Made by a program: the position numbers and the translations under genes. A DNA stretch of 7,620 bases from Anaerolineae bacterium. Its GTDB lineage: Bacteria > Chloroflexota > Anaerolineae > Aggregatilineales > UBA2796. Of this stretch, positions 1 to 5,963 are shown in pieces; position 1 is the stretch's first letter; each line of letters begins with the position of its first letter. Location of the stretch: contig JADZBY010000109.1 in the NCBI GenBank assembly GCA_020851855.1, positions 1 to 7,620 of the forward strand, in the 5' to 3' direction. The notes beneath the pieces are model-generated. The model had not been told where the DNA came from, did not search any database, and was given only the letters and a program-made list of their open reading frames with translations.

Positions 1-461
1 CGCTAACGACCGATTACCTGCTCGACATCCGCACCGACCTGGCGCAACTCCTGCGCGAGACGACGACCGGCGGGCCGACGACCGACGACACCTGGTACAT
101 GCTCGGCCTGGACATCATCGGGCAGCAGCGAAACGGCGCGTGGTCGTACTTCGGCTACGACGGCCTCGGCTCGGTGCGCCACCTGACCGACGAATACGGC
201 AGCATCACGGCGCGCATGAGTTATGACCCATACGGCGCGCCCATCCAGCCCAACACCGCCTCATCGCTCGGCTTCACGGGCGAGCTGACCGACCCTCTGG
301 GCCTCATCTACCTGCGCGCCCGCACCTACAACCCCGCACTCGGCATCTTCACCAGCCGCGACCCGGTGCTGGGTGTGGCCGGGTTGAGCGCGAGCTACAA
401 CGGCTACGGGTATGTGCATGGCAATCCGGTCAACTATCGGGACCCAAGTGGGGGTGTATAG
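1..461 (+). CDS. Rhs/YD-repeat protein, C-terminal part of the core (5' end outside window)
   Basis: The reading frame is open from the left edge (first full codon at 3), so the gene starts upstream and only its end is seen. A YD-repeat stretch (residues reading YFGYDGLGSVRHLTDEYG) is followed by SYDPYG, then FTGELTDPLGLIYLRARTYNP, a TSRDP motif and NPVNYRDPSG. This order is the conserved Rhs-repeat-associated core that closes the beta-cage around a C-terminal effector in Rhs and related polymorphic toxins. In intact family members a variable toxin follows DPSG directly. Here a TAG comes three codons after DPSG. The five-G run at 450-454 lies just before it, and a one-base shift there opens about 90 more codons (see next entry). 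The family assignment is secure. Whether the stop is real, a mutation or a sequencing error cannot be decided from the window. Confidence 0.9.
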   Translation, partial: LTTDYLLDIRTDLAQLLRETTTGGPTTDDTWYMLGLDIIGQQRNGAWSYFGYDGLGSVRHLTDEYGSITARMSYDPYGAPIQPNTASSLGFTGELTDPLGLIYLRARTYNPALGIFTSRDPVLGVAGLSASYNGYGYVHGNPVNYRDPSGGV

Positions 462-724
462 GGCCGCTTGCGATTGTCTGCGCCGTTCTCATCGGTGCAG
501 CCGCCGGGGCCGCGGCGGGTGTAGCCATTGACGCCAGTGTCCAGGTCGTTGACATCGCGATCAACCAACGGGCGCTCTCCACGTTCGATTGGGGACAGAC
601 AGTGCGCGCTGGGGTAGTTGGCGCGGTAGGAGGTGCATTCGGCGGAGGAATCATCGGCGTTGGCAGCGTCGTAGCAGCCAGCATTGGCATGACAGCGGCC
701 AGCAGTGGTGCTACTCCCCAATGA
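452..724 (+). pseudogene. Frameshifted continuation of the Rhs gene: glycine/alanine-rich pre-toxin segment, toxin missing
   Basis: Reading codons from 452 (the -1 frame relative to the Rhs core) gives an uninterrupted stretch to TGA at 722-724. It starts GCIGPLAIVCAVLIGAAAG, continues with VAIDASVQVVDIAINQRA, then FDWGQTVRAGVVGAVGGAFGGG. This hydrophobic, small-residue pattern with an FDWGQ-type turn and AVGGA repeats is what normally follows DPSG in Rhs proteins before the toxin domain. It has no start codon near its beginning, so it is a continuation and not a separate gene. Restoring one G to the run at 450-454 would fuse it in frame. The reading then ends after ASSGATPQ with no recognisable toxin, so the effector tip seems lost or replaced. 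I see no candidate immunity gene downstream. Confidence 0.72.
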
Positions 725-1025
725 CACTTATTTCCCTCGAGGTGGGATCGATCAGCGCCACCTGGCACACACCGAAACAGTCGTCAAACTCGCGAAACAG
801 GCAGACTTGGCGCTGGATCGCCACCGCAATCCAGCTGCCTGAGGGTGAAACGGACATGAAGCGAGCTGAAGTCTGTACTGTCCTCACCTCTTCCTGTGCA
901 GGAGTGAGGGTTGGCTGTCGCCACTCCTGGGCCATCCTGGCTTGTCGAGCATCCATAAGGGCCAGTTCGTCGGCTGGGAAAAGCGTCGCGAGGGTGATGT
1001 TTTCCCGTTTTGGCCACGCCGCCAA
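711..1025 (-). pseudogene. Probable remnant of a beta-propeller (WD40/TolB-like) protein gene
   Basis: On the minus strand a 104-codon open stretch lies between two stops. It contains one propeller-blade-like segment: RFMSVSPSGSWIAVA, then CLFREFDDCFGVCQVALIDP and SREISV. SPxGxWIAVA followed by a beta strand and xLIDPxxxEI resembles WD40-like/TolB-type repeats. The fragment has no ATG at its head: the only start at its 5' edge is a TTG directly after a stop, and no Shine-Dalgarno sequence is evident. It holds only one blade where a propeller needs several, and it stops right where the Rhs remnant ends. I read it as a broken piece of a longer gene left by rearrangement. It could be a chance open frame, but the blade-like motif argues against that. 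Confidence 0.4.
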
Positions 1026-1403
1026 CTATCGACCTTTGTCGAGTCAAGGGATAATGCACTAAACGCCACTCGGTTTGTGTCTCCATGACGATATACAATA
1101 CAACGCGGATGGCGCGGCAGCTTGTAGTGGTTTCACCGAGAAGAGCAAGACAATGGGTACGTGCAGCGTCCCTGCACGCGTCGGTCTTCCATGTCCCCAA
1201 AGCTCGCCGCTATGCTCCCCAATCCTTTTCCACCCATCCCGCATCTCCCTGATCCTGCCCCTCTTCTCCTCCATTCTCCCTCTCCACCTGTTTTGAAGCG
1301 TTTGCCCTTTCTTCGGTGCGCGGTTTCGCCGGTTTTGTGCTATACCTGAGGTAAGATAGGGTGTGGATCGCGAGAGCGGGCGCGCCGTAGCGGAGAGCTG
1401 CTC
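1026..1403. other. Intergenic stretch without a recognisable gene; pyrimidine-rich tract at 1223-1294
   Basis: No open frame here gives a plausible protein. The first part (about 1060-1150) is less GC-rich than the flanks. From 1223 to 1294 the plus strand has only about 10 purines in 72 bases, mostly C and T in short CCT/CTCC runs. The last 60 bases carry a possible promoter for the downstream operon. The pyrimidine tract superficially resembles the CCCTC-rich inverted repeat at the right end of the window, but no inverted partner is seen here. Confidence 0.5.
1341..1357 (+). promoter_or_regulatory. Possible promoter/operator ahead of the NfeD-slipin operon
   Basis: TAAGAT at 1352-1357 fits a -10 hexamer about 47 bases before the GTG start. 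A small perfect inverted repeat, TACCT-G-AGGTA (1343-1353), overlaps it and could be an operator half-site pair. No good -35 hexamer sits 16-18 bases upstream, so the call is weak. Confidence 0.25.
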
Positions 1404-2123
1404 GTGGAGAGCCTAGTCCTTCAAGACCCCAACTTCATCTATTTGCTGCTGTTGCTCGGCCTGTGGGCGGCGGTATTGGGCATCTACACGCCCGGCACAG
1501 GCGTCATCGAAACAGCCGCTTTTCTGGCGCTGGCCGGGGCGTTTGTGCTGATGGCCCTCAACCCGGCCACAAGCTGGTTTGCCGTGATCGCGCTGGTGGC
1601 GGGCGTGATGTGGTATCTTCTCACACCGCTCTTCCGGCACGATCTGGCGCGACTGGGCCTGATTGGGCTGGCGCTGCAGGTCATCGGCGGGCTGGCGCTG
1701 TTCGCCGTGCGGCCCGTTTCGCCCGTGTTCATCGCCATCACCGCCGGGCTGTCTTTCGCCTTTTACCAGTTTGTGCTGGTGCGTTTTCTCAAACACCAGG
1801 CATCCCAGCCGCCGCTCGATGAAGAGGTGACGCCCGGCGCGACGGGCTGGGTTGTCAAGACGCTCGATCCGGTTGGCACGGTCAATGTCCAGGGCGAATT
1901 GTGGACTGCCTACAGCGACGACGTGCTACAGCCCGGAGAGCGGATTGCCGTCATCGAGAAGGAAGGGTTGCGGTTGCACGTCGAGAAGGCAAAACCAAAG
2001 CGCCACCCGGCGGCGGAACTTGCCGAAACGCACCTCGGCAGGGACCTGTCGAACGATGGCGAGCTGCCCCGCCCCTGGGAAGCCGACAACCTGACCGAAC
2101 AGAGTCATAAGGAGACGCCGTAA
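1404..2123 (+). CDS. NfeD-family membrane protein (short, protease-less form)
   Basis: A 239-residue protein starting at GTG, with GGAGAG (1392-1397) six bases upstream. Residues about 11-125 form four to five hydrophobic segments (roughly 11-28, 34-52, 57-75, 84-102, 106-125). The first loop contains GIYTPGTGVIE, matching the TPGxG turn typical of NfeD proteins. A soluble domain follows at about 142-195 (GATGWVVKTLDPVGTVNVQGELWTA, then LQPGERIAVIEKEGLRLHVE), which is the small OB-fold-like NfeD C-terminal beta barrel. The ClpP-like serine protease domain of long NfeD proteins is absent. A charged tail of about 40 residues (200-239) extends past the barrel. NfeD proteins are known partners of SPFH proteins in membrane microdomains, and the stop here overlaps the start of a slipin gene (TAATG), so the two should be co-translated. 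GTG is the only well-placed start. Confidence 0.88.
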   Translation: MESLVLQDPNFIYLLLLLGLWAAVLGIYTPGTGVIETAAFLALAGAFVLMALNPATSWFAVIALVAGVMWYLLTPLFRHDLARLGLIGLALQVIGGLALFAVRPVSPVFIAITAGLSFAFYQFVLVRFLKHQASQPPLDEEVTPGATGWVVKTLDPVGTVNVQGELWTAYSDDVLQPGERIAVIEKEGLRLHVEKAKPKRHPAAELAETHLGRDLSNDGELPRPWEADNLTEQSHKETP

Positions 2124-3103
2124 TGCCACAGGATATTTGGGTACTGCTCGTCGTCGGGCTGGTCATTCTGCTCGCATTCTTCGTCTTGCGCTCAATCCGC
2201 GTCATCCCGGAGTACATTCGCCTGGTCATCCTGGCGTTGGGCCGGTACGCGGGCACGCGCGGGCCGGGCGTGGTGCTCGTCTTGCCCTGGGAGATGGCCT
2301 ACCGGGTCGATCTCCGCGAGCGTTTCCTGGAAATTCCCAAACAAACCTCGATCACCAAAGACAACGCGCCCATCTCCATCGACTTCCTGGTGTACTACCG
2401 CGTCGTGGATGCCAGGGCGTCCGTCTTGCAGGTCGATGACGTGGTGAACGCCTCGAAGAACATCGCCACCACCACGCTGCGCGCCGTGATCGGCGACATC
2501 ACGCTGGACGACGTACTGGCCAAGCGCGAGGCGATCAACGATCAGCTTCGCGTGAAGCTGGACGAAGTCACCGAGCGTTGGGGCATCAAGATCACGCGCG
2601 TCGAGATCAAAGAAATTGAGCCGCCGCGCGATGTTCAGGACGCAATGAACCGCCAGATGACCGCCGAGCGCGTGCGCCGTGCGACCGTGACGGCGGCGCA
2701 GGGCGAGCGCGAAGCCGCCATCATGGTCGCCGAGGGCGAAAAGCAGGCGAATATCCTGCGCGCGGAAGGTGAAAAGCAGGGAGCGGTCTTGAAGGCCGAG
2801 GGCGAAAAGCAGGCCCAGGCGCTGCGCGCGCAAGGCTTCGCCATGGCCCTGCAGGTCATCAGCCGCATCGCCCAGGGCGCGGACCCGAACACGATGGCGC
2901 TGCAATACATGGACACGCTGCGCCAAGTTGGCAGCAGCCCAGCCACCAAATTCGTGCTGCCGATGGAGATGACCGGCATCGCTCAGGCCATCGCCGCCAC
3001 CTTGACGGCGCGCGCCGATGGCAACGGCAAAGCGCCGGAGCCGGACACATCCGCCGACGCGAGCCAGCCCGACTTTCTGGCCGACCTGGACGTGCAGAAG
3101 TAA
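2123..3103 (+). CDS. SPFH-domain slipin/paraslipin (QmcA-like stomatin homologue)
   Basis: A 326-residue membrane-anchored protein, preceded by AAGGAGA (2109-2115) at good spacing. Residues 6-22 form an N-terminal hydrophobic anchor. The SPFH/Band 7 domain follows (about 26-185): VIPEYIRLVILALGRYAGTR, GPGVVLVLPW, then VDLRER, ISIDFLVYYRVVD, LRAVIGDITLDDVLAKREAI and WGIKITRVEIKEIEPPRDVQDAMNRQM. These are the hallmarks of paraslipins such as E. coli QmcA. Residues about 180-240 form a charged alpha-helical region with three 11-residue repeats beginning AEGEKQ at 203, 214 and 225. The conserved distal motif is ATKFVLPMEM (274-283), and an acidic, probably disordered tail runs from about 300. The family assembles into ring or cage complexes on the inner membrane together with NfeD proteins, which fits the one-base overlap with the upstream gene. 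The exact slipin subgroup is an inference. Confidence 0.92.
   Translation: MPQDIWVLLVVGLVILLAFFVLRSIRVIPEYIRLVILALGRYAGTRGPGVVLVLPWEMAYRVDLRERFLEIPKQTSITKDNAPISIDFLVYYRVVDARASVLQVDDVVNASKNIATTTLRAVIGDITLDDVLAKREAINDQLRVKLDEVTERWGIKITRVEIKEIEPPRDVQDAMNRQMTAERVRRATVTAAQGEREAAIMVAEGEKQANILRAEGEKQGAVLKAEGEKQAQALRAQGFAMALQVISRIAQGADPNTMALQYMDTLRQVGSSPATKFVLPMEMTGIAQAIAATLTARADGNGKAPEPDTSADASQPDFLADLDVQK
2729..2827 (+). repeat. Three in-frame 33-bp repeats coding for AEGEKQ hendecads in the slipin
   Basis: Three consecutive 33-base units encode AEGEKQANILR, AEGEKQGAVLK and AEGEKQAQALR. Eleven-residue periodicity suits a slightly right-handed coiled coil, as in the helical rim of SPFH oligomers. 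Units one and three begin with the same bases (gccgagggcgaaaagcaggc), while unit two uses other codons, so recent duplication is possible for only some of the copies. Confidence 0.85.
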
Positions 3104-3133
3104 ATCCGCCATCGACCGCCGCCGCGTTTGTCT

Positions 3134-3165
3134 GGCCCCTGCCCTGCATGACACGGGCAGGGGCC
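3134..3165 (+). terminator. Strong hairpin between the slipin and DUF309 genes
   Basis: A perfect 11-bp stem (GGCCCCTGCCC at 3134-3144 and its complement at 3155-3165) encloses a 10-base loop, 30 bases after the slipin stop. There is no T-run after the stem, so classical intrinsic termination is uncertain. It may be a U-tract-less terminator, an RNA-stability element, or an attenuator for the next gene pair, which starts 31 bases later. Confidence 0.6.
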
Positions 3166-3196
3166 GTTCGCGCCGCCTGGGATCGGGGATGACGCC

Positions 3197-3973
3197 ATGC
3201 CCGGATCGCCGCCCTTGATTGCCGCCTTCCTGCATTCTCCCGCGCTGCGTGAGGCGCTCGCACGGCACAGCGCGGGCGTCGCGCTGCACATCCGCGAGCG
3301 CGCGCCGCACCCCGACGCCGCGGTTGCGGAGATTGCCGACCTGCACCCGGCGCTGCTGGTGGTTGAAATTGGGCCGGATTCGCTCGACTGGCTCAAGCTG
3401 GTGCGCTCAGACCCGGCCACGCGGCGGCTGCCCGTGCTGGCCGTCGGCGAAGGCGATACCGCCGCCCGCGTCGCGCGCTCGGTTCACGCCCCGCATTTCA
3501 CCGCCAGCGGCCTGATCGCCGCGCTGCCCGGCGTCCTGCTCGACCACGCCCGCGCCTACCGCGACGCGGACATGCTCGCCGCGCAGTGTCAGGTCGCGCC
3601 GCCGCCGCTGGTCATCCAGGGCCTGCACGAGTTCAACGCCGGGCAGTATTTCGAGTGCCACGAGACGTTGGAGCACGCCTGGATGGCCGAAACGGGGCCG
3701 GTGCGCGACCTGTACCGCGCCGTGCTCCAGGTAGCGGTCGCCTATTACCAGATCACGCGCGGGAATTTCGCGGGCGCGCGCAAGATGTTCTTGCGGCTGA
3801 TCCAGTGGTTCGCGCCGCTGCCCGATCGCTGTCAGGGCATCGACGTGGCGCAGCTTCGCGCGGACGCCGCCGCCGTGCGCGCCCACCTGGAAGCGCTCGG
3901 CCCGTCGCGCATCCACGAGTTTGACCGGACGCTGCTCAAGCCGGTCCGTTTCACCCTGGAAGAGACATCATGA
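3197..3973 (+). CDS. Degenerate receiver-like domain fused to a DUF309 domain
   Basis: A 258-residue protein, with ATG preceded by GGGGA eight bases upstream. Residues about 5-115 have the pattern of a response-regulator receiver: HPALLVVEIGP (50-60), WLKLVRSDPATRRLPVLAVG (65-84), then a short helix and FTASGLIAALPGVL. The position of the phospho-acceptor aspartate is Glu57 and no conserved lysine follows strand 5, so phosphorylation is unlikely. Residues about 134-205 match DUF309: LHEFNAGQYFECHETLEHAW (143-162), then RDLYRAVLQVAVAYYQITRGNFAGARKMF. The FNxGxYFECHExLE core, with Glu153, His155, Glu156 and Glu159, is the family signature and could form a metal or active site, but DUF309 has no settled function. 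The stop overlaps the next start by four bases (ATGA), which suggests translational coupling with the enoyl reductase. The DUF309 call is strong; the receiver-like call rests on pattern only. Confidence 0.85.
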   Translation: MPGSPPLIAAFLHSPALREALARHSAGVALHIRERAPHPDAAVAEIADLHPALLVVEIGPDSLDWLKLVRSDPATRRLPVLAVGEGDTAARVARSVHAPHFTASGLIAALPGVLLDHARAYRDADMLAAQCQVAPPPLVIQGLHEFNAGQYFECHETLEHAWMAETGPVRDLYRAVLQVAVAYYQITRGNFAGARKMFLRLIQWFAPLPDRCQGIDVAQLRADAAAVRAHLEALGPSRIHEFDRTLLKPVRFTLEETS

Positions 3974-4755
3974 ACACACCGACTCCGGCGCGTTTTTCCG
4001 GCAAACTGGCGCTCGTCACGGGCGCGAGTCGCGGCATCGGGCGGGCCATCGCGCTGCGGCTGGCGGGCGAGGGCGCAGACGTGGCCATCAACTACTTCCG
4101 CAACCGCCCACAGGCTGAAGCCGTGCTCAAGGAAGTCGAGCGGCTGGGGCGGCGCGGCCTGTTGATCAAGGCCAACGTGGGCGACGAGGACGATCTGCGG
4201 GCGATGTTCGAGAAGGTCGGGGCGGCTTTTGGCGGCTTGGACTTCCTGATCAACAACGCGGCATCCGGCTACAACCGGCCTGCGCTGGAGCAGAAGGTCA
4301 AGGGCTGGGACTGGACGATGAACATCAACGCCCGCGCCATCCTGTTTTCGGCGCAACATGCCGTGCCGCTCATGCAGAAGCGCGGCGGCGGCGTGATCGT
4401 CAGCCTGAGCAGCATCGGCGCGAATCACGTCATGCCCGATTACGTGCTGGTCGGCACGTCCAAGGCGGCGCTCGAAGCCCTGACGCGCTACCTGGCCGTG
4501 GAGCTTGCGCCGCACAACATCGTCGTGAATGCCGTCTCAGCAGGGTATGTCGCCACGGACGCCATGAAGTACTTCAGCGGCACGCAGGCCATCCTTGCCG
4601 ACCCGGAATCCTTCGCCGGCGAGCGCATCCCCGCCGGGCGTATGGTGACGCCGGACGATGTGGCGGCGGCGGTGGCCTTTTTGTGCTCGCCCGACGCGGC
4701 CATGATTCGTGGTCAGTCCATCCTCATCGACGGCGGCATGACGCTGAAGATGTGA
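3970..4755 (+). CDS. fabL: FabL-type enoyl-[acyl-carrier-protein] reductase (short-chain dehydrogenase/reductase)
   Basis: A 261-residue NAD(P)H-dependent SDR. FabL reduces trans-2-enoyl-ACP to acyl-ACP, the last step of each fatty acid elongation cycle in the cytosol. The Rossmann cofactor motif TGASRGIG is at 17-24, and NNAASG (95-100) ends strand 4. FabL-specific features follow: WDWTMNINARAILF (113-126), SLSSIG (145-150) and DYVLVGTSKAALEALTRYLAVELAP. The catalytic pair is Tyr158 and Lys165, spaced Y-x6-K as in FabL and FabI and not Y-x3-K as in ordinary SDRs. The C-terminus has PAGRMVTPDDVAAAVAFL and MIRGQSILIDGG, also FabL-like. GGAAGAG at 3958-3964 is the ribosome-binding site, and the start lies inside the DUF309 stop (ATGA). 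The stop is six bases from the end of the convergent J-domain gene, with no terminator between. A related SDR acting on another substrate remains possible. Confidence 0.88.
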   Translation: MNTPTPARFSGKLALVTGASRGIGRAIALRLAGEGADVAINYFRNRPQAEAVLKEVERLGRRGLLIKANVGDEDDLRAMFEKVGAAFGGLDFLINNAASGYNRPALEQKVKGWDWTMNINARAILFSAQHAVPLMQKRGGGVIVSLSSIGANHVMPDYVLVGTSKAALEALTRYLAVELAPHNIVVNAVSAGYVATDAMKYFSGTQAILADPESFAGERIPAGRMVTPDDVAAAVAFLCSPDAAMIRGQSILIDGGMTLKM

Positions 4756-4761
4756 GGGCCG

Positions 4762-5859
4762 TTACCGCTTTCGCCGGATGATGATCTCGCACGACGGCAT
4801 GGGCACGTCGTCGCTGCGCAGGACGGTGAGCCGCAGCCGGTAGTAGCCTTCGCTCACGTTGCGGATGGATGCGCCCGCCACCAGCACACCGCTTGTGACC
4901 GGGCTGCGCACCTCGGGGCTGAGCGTCCACCAGGCAGGCGCGGGCGTATTTTGGCCCGGCGGCGTCACCGGCTCGATGGTCAGCGTATAGGCCCGGAACT
5001 TCTCACCGCGCGCCGTCCCTTCGATATCGAACGACTCGAAATTCAGCTCGTCGCCGTTGTGCGGGATGGTGATGTTCACATCCTCACTGCAGGCTGGCGG
5101 CGGCAGCGTGGCCTGTGCGGGCGATTCGGGCGGGAAGAAGGCCTGAAAAACGGGCGTTGCGGCCTGGGCGGTGCGCGTCGCGTCTGCCGAGAACTCTTCC
5201 ACGCGGCCCTGCGTCGAGGCAATGAACACTGCATTGGCCAGCAGGACCGCCGCCGCCGCAAACAGCACGTAGCGATACGGCCCGCGCAGCAGGATTTCCA
5301 GACTGGCCGCCACATCCCGCACCAATGCGAGCGGCGAGCGGTTGGCAGACGCCGGGCGGCGCGACGCGCTCCACGAGGGCGGTGTGGACCGGTTGCTGAA
5401 GGATGACGCTGCCGAGGGACGGGGCGGCGTCCGAGCCTGAGTCTGGGCCTGCGATCTGGGCGGCTCGGACGGCGGCGTTTCGCCCTGACGTGGGTGCGGG
5501 CGATTCCACCACTCATCGCCGCGCTTGTCCGCGCTTGTCCGCGCGCCGGATGTGGTCGCCGTCGGGCCGCTCCGGGTGGCCGAGGTCGGGCGCGGCTTCT
5601 CGTCGGCATGGTAGCGGCGGCGCTGCCGGTCGTATTCTTCCCGCCGCTCGTTGTCGCCCAGCACGGCGTACGCTTCACTGAGCCGCTTGAACTGCTGCGT
5701 GGCCCAGTCCACGTTGTGCGGGTTGCGGTCGGGGTGAATCTCTTTGGCGCGCTGGCGGAATACGCGCTGAATGTCTTCCGCCGTCGCCCAGGCGGGCACG
5801 CCAAGTATCTGGTAGAAGTCGTTGTGCTGGTCGTAGCGAACCGGACTGCGCCGCGTCAT
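4762..5859 (-). CDS. Membrane-anchored J-domain protein with a C-terminal Ig-like domain
   Basis: A 365-residue protein. Residues about 13-78 are a DnaJ domain: DFYQILGVPAWATAEDIQRVFRQ, HPD at 42-44 (the motif that stimulates Hsp70 ATPase), then FKRLSEAYAVLGDNERREEYDRQ. Residues 85-175 are a low-complexity linker rich in Pro, Ser, Arg and Thr. One hydrophobic segment (about 196-216) is followed by a Thr/Ala/Pro-rich stalk and a beta-rich domain (about 257-363) with IPHNGDELNFESFDIEGTA, WWTLSPEVRSPVTSGVL and VSEGYYRLRLTVLRSD. That pattern matches Ig/fibronectin-like domains of secreted proteins. Cys257 and Cys357 flank it and could form a disulfide. The expected topology is J domain in the cytoplasm and Ig-like domain outside. 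There are no G/F or DnaJ zinc-finger regions, so it is not a canonical DnaJ. The Shine-Dalgarno sequence is weak, but the start leaves a complete J domain. It lies last in a run of three minus-strand genes. Confidence 0.86.
   Translation of the reverse strand: MTRRSPVRYDQHNDFYQILGVPAWATAEDIQRVFRQRAKEIHPDRNPHNVDWATQQFKRLSEAYAVLGDNERREEYDRQRRRYHADEKPRPTSATRSGPTATTSGARTSADKRGDEWWNRPHPRQGETPPSEPPRSQAQTQARTPPRPSAASSFSNRSTPPSWSASRRPASANRSPLALVRDVAASLEILLRGPYRYVLFAAAAVLLANAVFIASTQGRVEEFSADATRTAQAATPVFQAFFPPESPAQATLPPPACSEDVNITIPHNGDELNFESFDIEGTARGEKFRAYTLTIEPVTPPGQNTPAPAWWTLSPEVRSPVTSGVLVAGASIRNVSEGYYRLRLTVLRSDDVPMPSCEIIIRRKR
5521..5545. repeat. 10-bp tandem repeat inside the J-protein linker
   Basis: The unit gcgcttgtcc occurs twice in succession and is followed by gcgcg, the start of a third copy. 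Because ten is not a multiple of three, the two copies are read in different frames on the minus strand (within RTSADKRGDE). It lies in the disordered linker, where length and frame history matter little as long as the final frame is kept. Confidence 0.7.
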
Positions 5860-5963
5860 TACTTCACTGCCGCATCATCACTCGTGGGCGGAAGGCCGGG
5901 ATGGCCGTCGCCTGATTGTACCCGCTTGGGCGGCGCATCGCCGACCGCAAGTGCCCGCTGCCA
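5860..5963. other. Short gap between the SGNH and J-domain genes
   Basis: A gap of 104 bases on the minus-strand path with no gene, no clear terminator and no clear -10/-35 pair. The J-domain gene may be transcribed by read-through from the upstream SGNH gene. Confidence 0.4.

Noticed and set aside
447..456. Programmed -1 frameshift site in the Rhs gene
   Set aside because: The zero-frame codons AGT GGG GGT do not give a canonical X-XXY-YYZ heptamer. I therefore favour a one-base loss in the G-run.
589..1062. A plus-strand frame of 157 codons downstream of the Rhs core
   Set aside because: It begins inside the frameshifted Rhs segment, is rich in Trp, Arg and Ser in no domain-like pattern, and ignores the better reading of the same bases in the Rhs continuation frame.
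2192..3346. A 384-codon open frame on the minus strand opposite the slipin gene
   Set aside because: It is an antisense shadow of a GC-rich gene. Its translation is low in recognisable motifs, while the plus strand gives a complete SPFH protein with a good ribosome-binding site.
3832..4515. A minus-strand frame opposite the DUF309/FabL junction
   Set aside because: It is antisense to the strongly supported DUF309 and FabL motifs and reads as His/Arg/Gln-rich sequence without a domain.
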